NCBI RefSeq assembly: GCF_020858115.1 | Contig: NZ_JACYMM010000008.1 | Span: 1-64,000 of the forward strand | Origin: Janthinobacterium sp. FW305-129 | Lineage (GTDB): Bacteria; Pseudomonadota; Gammaproteobacteria; Burkholderiales; Burkholderiaceae_D | Length of the DNA: 64,000 nt | Direction: 5' to 3' | In this document: piece after piece, positions 26,608 to 35,158 of the stretch | How the letters are laid out: the number at the start of each line of letters is the position of its first letter | How positions within the stretch are numbered: the first letter of the stretch is position 1 | Notes under the pieces: model-generated | Told to the model about the DNA's origin: nothing | Database searches by the model: none | The model's input: only the letters and a program-made list of their open reading frames with translations | Translations under genes and position numbers: made by a program

Positions 26608-27525
26608 ATGCTCGATTGGGACAATGTACGGGTCTTCCTGGAACTGACGCGCAGCGCGGGACTCGTCGATGCGGCGAAAAAGCTGGGCATCGACCATTCC
26701 ACCGTGTCGCGGCGCATGCGCAAGTTCGAGGAGCAGGTGGGCACGCAGCTGTTCGACCGCAACTACGTGGGCTACCAGCTGACGCCCGAGGGCCACCGCC
26801 TGATGGAATACGCGGAAACCATGGAAAGCACGGTGTTTGCCGCCACCGAGGAGTTGGGCGAACACAACCGATTGCTGTCGGGCCAGGTGCGCCTGGGCGC
26901 CACGGAGGGCTTCGGCGCCATCGTGCTGGCGCCCCACCTGGCGCAGTTTTGCGGCCGCTACCCGCACATCAGCGTGGACCTGATCGCCGTGCCCCGTTTC
27001 GTCAGCCTGTCCAAGCGCGAGGCGGACGTGGCCATTTCCATCGAGCGGCCCCTGTCCGGCCCGTATGTCGTGACGAAGCTGTCCGACTACCGGCTGAAAC
27101 TATACGCCACGCCAGGCTACCTGGCGCGCCACGCGCAGATCACCAGCGTGGCGCAGCTGGCGCAGCACCCCATCATCGGCTACGTGGACGACCTGGTCTT
27201 CAGTTCGGAGCTGCGCTATATGGACAACGTGGCGCCCGATTCCCTGCGCGCATTCCGCAGCACCAGCGTGATCGCCCAGTACCACGCGGCGCGCGCGGGC
27301 CAGGCGCTGGCGATCCTGCCCTGCTTCGTGGCCCAGCAATCGAACGAGCTGGTGCCCGTGCTCGACGGCGAGATCGACCTGCTGCGCGCCTTCTGGATGG
27401 TTTCGCCCAGCGAGCGGCGCAACATCGCCCGGGTCAGCGCCCTGTGGAACTACCTGCGCGGCGCCATCGAGCTCAATCATGCCTACCTGATGGGCGAAAC
27501 GGCCGTGCCCAGCTGGCCAAGCTGA
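26608..27525 (+). CDS. LysR-family transcriptional regulator of the mms operon (inferred)
   Basis: This 305-residue regulator begins with a winged helix-turn-helix (LVDAAKKLGIDHSTVSRRMRK at about 18-38) and continues with a LysR substrate-binding domain (GQVRLGATEGFGA from about 91). GAGG precedes the ATG. It is divergent from the binding protein-mmsA-mmsB operon, the usual arrangement for a LysR activator and its target, and two inverted repeats lie in the gap. Inducer unknown; 3-hydroxyisobutyrate or another valine breakdown product would be natural. Confidence 0.92.
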   Translation: MLDWDNVRVFLELTRSAGLVDAAKKLGIDHSTVSRRMRKFEEQVGTQLFDRNYVGYQLTPEGHRLMEYAETMESTVFAATEELGEHNRLLSGQVRLGATEGFGAIVLAPHLAQFCGRYPHISVDLIAVPRFVSLSKREADVAISIERPLSGPYVVTKLSDYRLKLYATPGYLARHAQITSVAQLAQHPIIGYVDDLVFSSELRYMDNVAPDSLRAFRSTSVIAQYHAARAGQALAILPCFVAQQSNELVPVLDGEIDLLRAFWMVSPSERRNIARVSALWNYLRGAIELNHAYLMGETAVPSWPS

Positions 27526-27567
27526 ATGCGCGCTACACTGTCGCCACATACTAATAAGGAGAACGCC

Positions 27568-28098
27568 ATGCTGATGGATGCGAACCAGGCCGTACTGGTC
27601 ATTGTCGACCTGCAAGGCCGTTTGATGCCGGCCATCCACGACGCCGGCCTGGTGCTGGCGCAAAACCTGCGCCTGGCGAAGATTGCCCGCCTGCTCGGCG
27701 TGCCCGTGCTGGGCACGGAACAGAACCGCCAGGGGCTGGGGCCGAACGTGGAAGAGATCGCCGCGCTGTGCGAACGCACCTTGCACAAGACGCATTTCGG
27801 CGCCTGTGCCGACGGCTTGCAGGCGATCTTGCCGCCCGGACGCAAACAGATCGTCGTCACCGGTTGCGAAGCCCATGTGTGCATGCTGCAGACGGCCATC
27901 GGCCTGTTGGAACTCGGGTATGACGTCATCATCGCCATCGATGCCGTCGGCTCGCGCCAGGCCGCCAGCCGCGACGCGGCGCTGGCCCGCCTGGACAAGC
28001 TGGGCGCGCACCTGGTGACGGTCGAAATGCTGGCCTTTGAATGGTTGCGCGACTGCAAACATCCGCATTTCCGCGAGGTATTGGCGCTCATCAAATAA
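27568..28098 (+). CDS. Isochorismatase-family cysteine hydrolase (YcaC-like)
   Basis: This 176-residue alpha/beta hydrolase has the family triad: Asp14 in VIVDLQGRL, Lys74 in TLHKTHF and Cys105 in TGCEAHVCMLQT, together with the cis-peptide-containing VTGCEAHVC loop. It would hydrolyse an amide, imide or vinyl-ether bond. A short form without extra domains is typical for YcaC-like hydrolases. The start at 27568 has AAGGAG eight bases upstream; an in-frame ATG at 27526 lies inside the 3' flank of the lysR-type gene and is not preferred. Substrate unknown; no neighbour suggests one. Confidence 0.9.
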   Translation: MLMDANQAVLVIVDLQGRLMPAIHDAGLVLAQNLRLAKIARLLGVPVLGTEQNRQGLGPNVEEIAALCERTLHKTHFGACADGLQAILPPGRKQIVVTGCEAHVCMLQTAIGLLELGYDVIIAIDAVGSRQAASRDAALARLDKLGAHLVTVEMLAFEWLRDCKHPHFREVLALIK

Positions 28099-28156
28099 CA
28101 CGCAAGGTTTAAGCAGGATCAAACCCATCGGCCATCCATTTGCTAGCTTGGTAACA

Positions 28157-28178
28157 GCGCCGCCATTGCGAGCGGCGC
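28157..28178 (+). other. Stem-loop in the leader of the 623-residue protein gene
   Basis: GCGCCGC and GCGGCGC form a perfect 7-bp GC-rich stem around an 8-base loop, 28 bp upstream of the next ATG. There is no T-run, so it is not a standard terminator; it may stabilise the messenger RNA or mark the end of the isochorismatase transcript. Confidence 0.4.
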
Positions 28179-28206
28179 AACTGTCCAACCGAGCTGGAGA
28201 ACCATC

Positions 28207-30078
28207 ATGGCCTATATCCTGCGGGGCAAGCTGTGCGGCTTGATCTGTGCCGAGTGTCCGGAACCGCTGTCGCACGTGATCGTGCGCCTGTACCGGCCGC
28301 GCGACACGCAAAACGTCACGGCCCTGGCCGTGGCCAGCGCCAAGGAAACCTTCGCCATCCTCACGGACGAGGAAGTGCAGGCGAAAGCCCCCTTCCTGCT
28401 GGCCGAGGCGCGCACGGATGACGACGGCAACTACAGTTTTACACTGGAAGGCGATTACCAGGGCGAAGCCGTCGAAGTCGACATCCTGTGCCCCACCGTG
28501 CCGCATTTGAAACCGGGGCCGAAAGAGCCCGTGCCGCTGCAATTTTCCATCACCACCCTCCAGCCCCGCTGGCGCCAGGCCGACAACGATTTCGTCGCCG
28601 TCTGGGACTATTGCCTGCCGCAACGCTTCTGGTGCCTGGTGCGCGCCCGCTTCGGCGCCTGGACCATCTGCGGCCGCCTGCGCACCTGCGATGCGCCCCA
28701 CGCGCCGATCGCGGGCGCCACCGTGCGGGCCTTTGACGCGGACTGGCTGCAGGACGATGCGCTGGGCGTTGCCGTCACCGATGCCACGGGGCGCTTCCGC
28801 ATCGATTACCTGACGTCCGACTTCACGCTGACGCCGTTCTCGCCGTTCATCAACGTGGAATTTGCCAGCGGCCCCGACGTGTATTTCACGGCGCAGCTGG
28901 GCAGCGTGACCATCCTGTCGGAAACGCAAGCCAACGGCCGCCAGCCGGGGCGCGAAAACGTGGGCCACTGTTTCTGCGTGGAATTGTGTTCGAAAGATGT
29001 CTTGCCGCCCGACGTGGAAGGCGTGCCCCACTGGCAGCAGGTGGAAGTGTTCGACATCCACCCGTTCCCCTCGCTGGCGGGCTTCTCCGCGCAAGGCTAT
29101 GCGGGCGGCGCCGGCGCCTCGTACGTGTTCGCCGGCGGCGTCACATTGAAAGGCAATTGCCCGCTGCGCAACAGCGCCATCCCCGCCAATCCACTCGAAT
29201 ACCGTTTCCTCATCGGCGAATGGTCCTGGCCCGGCGGCACGGACGACCCGACAGCCATTCCGACGGTGCCGCCCGCCAGCCTGGTGCCGTTGACGCAAGT
29301 GCTCGGCACCCTCGTCGGCTATGTGTTTTATACGAATGGACTGGGCCTGGCCGACTCGGCGCAAGTGATCGTCGACGCGGGCGACTTGAAACCGGGCGGC
29401 TGGATACGGGTGGACGGCAAGCAAGTCACGGTGGACATGCGCGACGGCACGACGGCCATCGTCATCGTGCAGCAGAATATCTTCCTGCGCACGTTCGACT
29501 TGCTCACCGTGAATACGCCCGCCATCACCAGCCTGCATCCGGCCAAGCTGCCGGGCGGCTTGCCCATCCTCGACGCGGGCCGCAGCCTGACGGCGGCCGA
29601 AAGCGAACCGATACGCCGCTACCGCATGGGCTTCGAGGTGCGCGATGGAAATACCCTGGCACTGGTGGCCACGGACGGGCTCGACTCCATCGTCTTCGAC
29701 AATTCGCCCGTCATCGTGGCGCTGGACCTGGAAGAGTTGCGCAGCAATGCCTGCAACCCGATCGCGGGCGGCCTCGTGCATATCCTGTACACGATCGACC
29801 ACCCGCATTTGCGTTTTTTCACTATCACGATTTCCAACAACAACGGCATCCAGCACCCGCCGCCACCGCTGCCGGCCGCCAGTTTCACGCCACCGCCACC
29901 GCCCAGCAATTATCTGTTCCGCGGCGGCGCGGGCGGCCCCCACTTATCGGGCAACAATGGCGGTTTTCCCGTCAACGTGGCGCTGGACCCGCCGTGCGCC
30001 TACCGCGTGGCCATCGCGTGGCAGACGCGGCATTACCTGGCGTCCAGCCACGGCATTGACAGGCTGTACTGCAAATAG
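28207..30078 (+). CDS. Hypothetical protein with two transthyretin/carboxypeptidase-regulatory-like segments
   Basis: I do not recognise this 623-residue protein as a named family. A clear GGAGAA ribosome binding site precedes the start. It has no signal peptide and no membrane helix. Two similar beta-sandwich starts are visible. The first is GKLCGLICAECPEPLSHVIV...EARTDDDGNYSFTLE (about 7-82). The second is ICGRLRTCDAPHAPIAGATV...VTDATGRFRIDY (about 156-200). Both have a G-x-V/L-x-x-C start and a D-x-x-G-x-F/Y end typical of transthyretin-like or CarboxypepD_reg domains. Near the C-terminus is a proline-rich stretch (HPPPPLPAASFTPPPPP). Cysteines are numerous for a cytoplasmic protein (CFCVELC near 257). 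It stands alone between an isochorismatase and the siderophore island. A surface or effector-like adhesive protein is possible but unproven. Confidence 0.75.
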   Translation: MAYILRGKLCGLICAECPEPLSHVIVRLYRPRDTQNVTALAVASAKETFAILTDEEVQAKAPFLLAEARTDDDGNYSFTLEGDYQGEAVEVDILCPTVPHLKPGPKEPVPLQFSITTLQPRWRQADNDFVAVWDYCLPQRFWCLVRARFGAWTICGRLRTCDAPHAPIAGATVRAFDADWLQDDALGVAVTDATGRFRIDYLTSDFTLTPFSPFINVEFASGPDVYFTAQLGSVTILSETQANGRQPGRENVGHCFCVELCSKDVLPPDVEGVPHWQQVEVFDIHPFPSLAGFSAQGYAGGAGASYVFAGGVTLKGNCPLRNSAIPANPLEYRFLIGEWSWPGGTDDPTAIPTVPPASLVPLTQVLGTLVGYVFYTNGLGLADSAQVIVDAGDLKPGGWIRVDGKQVTVDMRDGTTAIVIVQQNIFLRTFDLLTVNTPAITSLHPAKLPGGLPILDAGRSLTAAESEPIRRYRMGFEVRDGNTLALVATDGLDSIVFDNSPVIVALDLEELRSNACNPIAGGLVHILYTIDHPHLRFFTITISNNNGIQHPPPPLPAASFTPPPPPSNYLFRGGAGGPHLSGNNGGFPVNVALDPPCAYRVAIAWQTRHYLASSHGIDRLYCK

Positions 30079-30090
30079 AACAGGCTTGAC

Positions 30091-31254
30091 TCAGAAATAA
30101 CGCACCCAGGCCTGTGTTGAGGTGCGTTTGTAATTGGCAAACGCGCGGCAGGGAAAGTACAGCACGGGCATCAGCAGCAAGGCCAGCAGCCATACTTGCC
30201 AGATGTGCCCGACGCCATAACGGGCACCGTGATTGGCGCCCAGCACGGCCGTCAGGGTGATGCCGATGATCAAGAGTAAATACAGGTGCAGCAAGTAATA
30301 GAACATGGGCGCGCCGCCAAAGGTGGCGCAAGCCCGCGTGAACCCGTTATCGACGCTTTCCAGCCAGGCCAGGCCCAGCAGCCCCAGGCCCAGCGTGAAC
30401 AGCAAAAAGTCCAGCGACGGCGGATATTTCGTGAAGTTCAGCACGCTCATGGCCGTGCGCACGGCCGTGTCGCCCGCCACCCACGGCAGGGTTTCGCCAT
30501 ACAGATTGAAACCGCGCAGCAGACCCAGCAGCAGCAAACTGGCCGCGCCCAGCGCCAGCAGCCAGCGCCGCCTTGCTTCGGTGGAAAACTCGCGTGCATA
30601 CAGGGGCCCGGCCGCATAGCCGAGCACGATCACGCCTATCCACGGCAGCAGCGGATAGCTGACCTTGATCCGCATGGCGCCGTCCGCCACCAGGTATCCC
30701 CGTTGCAGCAGCACCGTCAGCAGATAATATGCAAAGCTGCCCTCTTGCGCGCGCAAGCCCGTGAGCAGATGCTGGCCCGCGATGATCGCCACGCCCAGCA
30801 GCGCCAGCACTTTCAAGGGCAGCTGGTGCAGCACGGCCAGCGCCATCATGGCCAGGCCGATGACCCAGATCACCTGCAGATACAGCACGGCGGGCGGAAA
30901 CGCGCCGCTCCAGGCAAAATTGACGAACACCAGCTCCAGCACCACCAGCAGCAAGCCCCGCTTGAACAAAAAGCCGCTGGCACTGCGCGGACCGGCGGCC
31001 GGATGCGCGTACAGCCAGGCCGACAGGCCCGTCAGGAAAACGAACATCGGCGCGCAGACATGGGCGGCCAGGCGCGTGAAGAACAGGGCCGGATCGACGC
31101 TGGCCGCATCCATCGGGTCGCTGACCTGATGGTGTAAAAAGACGGTCTCGCGCACATGGTCGAACAGCATGATCAGCATGACGAGGCCGCGCAGCACGTC
31201 GATGACGGCGATGCGGGTGCGCAGGGTGGCGGGAGTAGTCAAGGTCATCGTCAT
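30091..31254 (-). CDS. DUF1624/HGSNAT-like membrane acyltransferase-domain protein
   Basis: This 387-residue protein has about ten hydrophobic segments. Its N-terminus, RIAVIDVLRGLVMLIMLFDHVRE, is the signature of the DUF1624 / heparan-alpha-glucosaminide N-acetyltransferase catalytic family, with Asp and His residues of the first helix conserved. Such proteins transfer acetyl or other acyl groups across the membrane to sugars or glycolipids. The gene lies three bases downstream of a TonB-dependent receptor gene, so it is co-transcribed with a siderophore uptake gene, an unusual pairing. An ATG at 31248 is an alternative start. The acceptor is unknown. Confidence 0.85.
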   Translation of the reverse strand: MTMTLTTPATLRTRIAVIDVLRGLVMLIMLFDHVRETVFLHHQVSDPMDAASVDPALFFTRLAAHVCAPMFVFLTGLSAWLYAHPAAGPRSASGFLFKRGLLLVVLELVFVNFAWSGAFPPAVLYLQVIWVIGLAMMALAVLHQLPLKVLALLGVAIIAGQHLLTGLRAQEGSFAYYLLTVLLQRGYLVADGAMRIKVSYPLLPWIGVIVLGYAAGPLYAREFSTEARRRWLLALGAASLLLLGLLRGFNLYGETLPWVAGDTAVRTAMSVLNFTKYPPSLDFLLFTLGLGLLGLAWLESVDNGFTRACATFGGAPMFYYLLHLYLLLIIGITLTAVLGANHGARYGVGHIWQVWLLALLLMPVLYFPCRAFANYKRTSTQAWVRYF

Positions 31255-31257
31255 CCC

Positions 31258-33345
31258 TTAAAAACGGTAATGGGCATTCAGGGTCAGCGTGCGCTCGGCC
31301 CCCGGCGCCACCCACAGCTGGCTGTAGGAACTCGCATAGTAGCTGCGGTTGAACAGGTTTTCCAAGTTCAAGGCCAATCGCAGTCTGGCGTTGGGCGCAT
31401 ATGACGCCAGCAACCTGGCCGTCGTGTAGGCCGGCAGGGTAAATTGGCTGCTGACGGCCACGTCGCCCAGGCGCTCGCCCACATACTGCACGCCGCCGCC
31501 CACGCTGGCCGTGCCCGTGCCGATGGCGAACTGCTGCGTGGCGATCACGTTGGCGCTGTGGCGCGGCACGTTGGCGAAGCGGCTGCCCGTCACGATCGTA
31601 TTGTCGCCGCGCGTGACGGTGGCGCTGGTGTAGGCATACGCGCCCGAGACGCGCAAGCCGCGCCCCAGTTCGCCCGACACGTCCAGCTCCAGGCCCCGGC
31701 TGCCCACCTCGCCCGCCGCGATGGCGAAGTCCGTGTTGGCGGGATTGGTCGTCAGCACATTGCGCTTGCGGATGTCGTACACAGCCACGGTGCCCGTCAG
31801 CTTGCCCGTTTCCAGCTTCGCGCCCAGCTCATACGAACGGCTGCGCTCGGCCGGGAACGCCTGGTTGGCGATGCTGATGCCGCTGTTGGGCCTGAAGCCC
31901 TTCGCCGCGCTCGCGTACAGCGACCATGCCTTCGATGGCTGATAGACGAGCCCCGCGCGGGGGCTGGTGGCCGACAGCGACTGGCGACTGCTGACATTCA
32001 GGCGATTGTTCGCCACATCCTGCGTGTAGCTATCGTGGCGCACGCCGACCAGCGCCTTCCATTGCGCGCCCAGGTCCAGTTGATCTTGCGCATACAGGCC
32101 GCGCGCCCGTTGCCCTTCCTGCGTATCGATGGACAGGGCCAGCGGAGCGGCCTTGCCGCCATACACGGGATTGAAAATGTCGATGGCATAGGCATTCGCG
32201 GCCGATGGATTGCGCCGCAACTGCACCCGATGGTCGTCGAAATGATAGGCATCCACGCCGGCCAGCACTTCGTGCGCCAGCGCGCCCGTTTTGAACTTGC
32301 CCAGCACCTCGACGCGGGCGGAGACGTCGGTGGCCGAGAAATCGCGGTGGCGGCGCTGGCGGTTCAGGGTGCGGCCATCGGCCAGCAGCTTGTTCGCCTC
32401 GGTCGAATAGCCGCGCAATGCACTGTCGCGGTAAGAAACGCCCGCCTGCAGCGTCCAGTCATCGGACAGCGCATGGTGGATAAACAGCTGCTGGCCCAGC
32501 GACTTGACCGTCATGGGGCCGTCGCCCGGTTCGCCCAGGAAGCGCGAGACAGGCACGGCTCCCAGCTTGCCGTTCACCGCCACTACGCCCCGGTCGAACG
32601 GCGCGCGCTGGCGCACGGCTTCGATCTCGTAGGACACGGTCGTATGCTCGCCCGCCAGCCAGAGAAACGAAGGCGAAAACAGGCTGCGCTCGACCTTCAC
32701 CGTATCGCGGAAGCTGTGCCCTTCCTCATGCGCGGCGTTCAGGCGGTAGGCGACGGTCTCGCTCAACGGTCCCGTCAAGTCCAGGGCGGCGCGGCGCGTC
32801 TGAAAACCGCCCAGCGATACATCGGCGCCGTACTCGGGCGCGAATTTCGGCTTTTTCGTCGTGATGTTCACCGTGCCGCCCGGCTCGCCCCGGCCGTACA
32901 GGGCCGACGCGGGGCCTTTGAGCACTTCCACGTTCTGCGTATTGCCGCCGTCGCGCAGGCCGTTGTAGCCGCGGCTGGAACTGAAGCCGTTGACCATGTA
33001 GTCGGAGCCGAAATTCGGGTCGCCCGTGAAACCGCGCATGGCGTAGCTGTCCCACAAGCCGCCCAGCGGACTTTGCCTGGCAATGCCGCTGGCCAGGTCC
33101 AGCGCGCCCGCCAAAGTCGTCACGCCCGCGTCGCGCAGCAGGTCGCCCGTGAGCACGCGCACGCTTTGCGGCAAGTCCATCAATAAAGCGTCCGTCTTGG
33201 TGGCGCCCGTGGCGGACAGGCTACGGTAATGCTGGCGCTCGGCGCTGACAGTGACGACGTCCTGCACAGCGGGTCCGTCCGCCAGTGCCAGCGGACTGGC
33301 AGCGGCCAGCAGCAGCGCCATCGGGCGCTGTAAAAAGAGGCACAT
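31258..33345 (-). CDS. TonB-dependent siderophore receptor 2
   Basis: This 695-residue outer-membrane receptor starts with a short signal peptide, has a plug domain (LPQSVRVLTGDLLRDAG near 60 and VEVLKGPASALYGRGEPGG near 140) and a C-terminal beta-barrel ending in the aromatic residue of HYRF, needed for outer-membrane insertion. The NLFNRSYY motif near the end is common to siderophore receptors of the FhuE/FoxA type. No N-terminal signalling domain is present. An AT-rich Fur-box-like sequence lies at 33370-33400 upstream, and the DUF1624 gene follows directly. The ligand cannot be deduced. Confidence 0.92.
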   Translation of the reverse strand: MCLFLQRPMALLLAAASPLALADGPAVQDVVTVSAERQHYRSLSATGATKTDALLMDLPQSVRVLTGDLLRDAGVTTLAGALDLASGIARQSPLGGLWDSYAMRGFTGDPNFGSDYMVNGFSSSRGYNGLRDGGNTQNVEVLKGPASALYGRGEPGGTVNITTKKPKFAPEYGADVSLGGFQTRRAALDLTGPLSETVAYRLNAAHEEGHSFRDTVKVERSLFSPSFLWLAGEHTTVSYEIEAVRQRAPFDRGVVAVNGKLGAVPVSRFLGEPGDGPMTVKSLGQQLFIHHALSDDWTLQAGVSYRDSALRGYSTEANKLLADGRTLNRQRRHRDFSATDVSARVEVLGKFKTGALAHEVLAGVDAYHFDDHRVQLRRNPSAANAYAIDIFNPVYGGKAAPLALSIDTQEGQRARGLYAQDQLDLGAQWKALVGVRHDSYTQDVANNRLNVSSRQSLSATSPRAGLVYQPSKAWSLYASAAKGFRPNSGISIANQAFPAERSRSYELGAKLETGKLTGTVAVYDIRKRNVLTTNPANTDFAIAAGEVGSRGLELDVSGELGRGLRVSGAYAYTSATVTRGDNTIVTGSRFANVPRHSANVIATQQFAIGTGTASVGGGVQYVGERLGDVAVSSQFTLPAYTTARLLASYAPNARLRLALNLENLFNRSYYASSYSQLWVAPGAERTLTLNAHYRF

Positions 33346-33369
33346 GGGGATTCCTGAAAGAGAATTAAA

Positions 33370-33400
33370 TGCAAATGAATTGCATTATAAATGATAATTC
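33370..33400. promoter_or_regulatory. Fur-box-like region upstream of receptor 2
   Basis: On the plus strand TGCAAAT-G-AATTGCA at 33370-33384 shows the 7-1-7 layout of Fur boxes, followed by ATGATAAT (33391-33398), a perfect Fur half-site. It lies 25-55 bp upstream of the receptor start. Iron repression through Fur is likely. Confidence 0.55.
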
Positions 33401-33415
33401 ACTCTCAATAAAGAC

Positions 33416-35158
33416 CTACCCCTCCAAGTGCCATCCCGGTGCCTGGCCCGCCTGGCGCTGCATGCCGCTGTACACGCCGCCCTGCCGCAGCAATTGCGCA
33501 TGCGTGCCCCGTTCGACGATGCGCCCTGTCTGCATCACCAGGATCTGGTCGGCCTGAGCGGCAATCGCCAGCCGGTGCGTGGCGACCACCACGGCATGGG
33601 CGCGCGCCAGGCCGGCCAGGGTGGCGATGGCGCGCCGTTCGCTGATGGCGTCTAGCGCCGACAGCGGTTCGTCGAACAGCATCAAGGGCGCGGGTTTCAA
33701 CAACGCGCGGGCGAACGCCAGCCGCTGGCGCTCCCCACCCGACAAGGCCCAGCCGCCTTCGCCCACCACCGTGTCCAGGCCCTGCGGCATGGACTGCGCC
33801 AGCGATGCCAGGCCAGCCGCCGACAGGGCCGCCAGCAGATCCTGCGCCTGGACCTGCCGGCCCAGGCTCAGATTGTCGCGCAAGCTGGCCGGCAGCAGCC
33901 AGGCATGCTGGAACATCGGTGTTGCCAGTTGGGCCAGCGCGGCGTCGTCATTGGTCCGCATATCGACGCCGCTGGCCAGCAGCACGCCGCTGTCGGGATC
34001 CATCTGACGGCACAGCAATTGCAGCAAGGTCGTCTTGCCCGAGCCGGAGGCGCCCGCCAGCACCGTCAGGGAGCGCGGAGCAATCTCCAGCGAGACGGCA
34101 TCGACGATGGGGCGTCCATCGCGCCGCACACAGACATGGCGCGCCTCGACGGCTGGCGCGTCCTGTTCCGGCACGCGGCAAGGCGACGCCAGCACGGGCA
34201 ATTCCCGCTCCGCCAGCACGCCATCAAACTGGCGCAGGGTGTGGGCCACTTGTTGCAGGGCGGCGCCCGTGTGCACGACGGCGGCCATTGCCTCGGCCAG
34301 CACGGTGGCGACGATCAATGTCGCCAGCAGCGCCGGCACATCAAGTGCGCCAGCCAACACCTGGTGCAAGCCGATAGCCAGCAAGAGTGCATATGCCAGC
34401 TGCGCCGCCACGGTAAAACCGAGGGCGGCGGGGAACAGCAAATGCTGCGAACGCCGTTCCGCCTGGCGCTGTTCCTTGAGCGACTGTTCCAGCATGGCGC
34501 TGCCCAACGCGGACCGGCCCGCGGCGCGCAGCACGGGTTGCGCCGCGACATATTCCAGCACGCGGCCATTCGCCTCGGCGCTGCTGGCCGCCAGCGCCGT
34601 CTCGGCCCGGCTGCCACAGGCCAGCGCCCAGCGATACACGAATAACAAGGGTGGCATGGCCAGCAGCAGCACCGCACCAAGGCGCCAGTCGACGGCCAGC
34701 CAGAGCAGTCCTAGCACCAGCGGCGCCAGCACGGCATCAAACAGGGGCTGCAGCAGGTGCGCGGGCGCGCCCATCACGGCCATCACGCCGCCAGAGGCCA
34801 GCTGGCGCATATCGCCGGCGCGGCGCGGCGTGCACCAGGCCAGCGGCAGGCGCACGATTTTATCGGCCAGCCGCCGGTGCAGCGCATGCGCGCAGTGGGC
34901 ACCGGCAGCATAGCCTTGCAATCGAGTGACATGGCGCAGCGCGGCGCTGGCCGCTGCCAGCAGCAGGAACAGTAGCAGCCATGCACCTTGCGCTTGCCCC
35001 GGCTGCGGCGCCAGCCAGGCGCGCAGCAGCGGCAGCAGCATGCACAGGGCCAGCGCACCGAGGATACTGTTGGCCGCCATCAGCGCCAGCGCAAGGCGCA
35101 ACTTGCCGGCGGCCGCGCCATCAAGCAGGCGCAACAGCAAACGCACGGTGGCGATCAT
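33416..35158 (-). CDS. ABC transporter permease-ATPase, YbtP/YbtQ or IrtA/B-like (subunit 2)
   Basis: This 580-residue protein has an N-terminal six-helix transmembrane domain and a C-terminal ATPase. Walker A is GASGSGKTT, the ABC signature is LSGGERQRL, Walker B is LMLFDEPLSALD and the switch His is in VVATHRL, so the site is complete. The fold is that of ABC exporters. However, pairs like this in iron loci (YbtP/YbtQ of yersiniabactin, IrtA/IrtB of mycobactin) work as importers of ferric siderophores. The start at 35158 overlaps the stop of its partner by four bases. It is the last gene of the six-gene run starting at 42025. Export of a toxin or peptide is the alternative. Confidence 0.87.
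   Translation of the reverse strand: MIATVRLLLRLLDGAAAGKLRLALALMAANSILGALALCMLLPLLRAWLAPQPGQAQGAWLLLFLLLAAASAALRHVTRLQGYAAGAHCAHALHRRLADKIVRLPLAWCTPRRAGDMRQLASGGVMAVMGAPAHLLQPLFDAVLAPLVLGLLWLAVDWRLGAVLLLAMPPLLFVYRWALACGSRAETALAASSAEANGRVLEYVAAQPVLRAAGRSALGSAMLEQSLKEQRQAERRSQHLLFPAALGFTVAAQLAYALLLAIGLHQVLAGALDVPALLATLIVATVLAEAMAAVVHTGAALQQVAHTLRQFDGVLAERELPVLASPCRVPEQDAPAVEARHVCVRRDGRPIVDAVSLEIAPRSLTVLAGASGSGKTTLLQLLCRQMDPDSGVLLASGVDMRTNDDAALAQLATPMFQHAWLLPASLRDNLSLGRQVQAQDLLAALSAAGLASLAQSMPQGLDTVVGEGGWALSGGERQRLAFARALLKPAPLMLFDEPLSALDAISERRAIATLAGLARAHAVVVATHRLAIAAQADQILVMQTGRIVERGTHAQLLRQGGVYSGMQRQAGQAPGWHLEG

Noticed and set aside
26487-26762. 92-codon N-terminal extension of the LivJ-like protein
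   Set aside because: It would cross the divergent promoter and enter the LysR gene; the signal peptide begins at 26486.
27100-29943. Very long open frame (947 codons) on the minus strand
   Set aside because: It lies antisense to three well-supported plus-strand genes (LysR, isochorismatase, 623-residue protein), has repetitive His/Arg/Gln-rich composition and no ribosome binding site; it is a by-product of high GC content.
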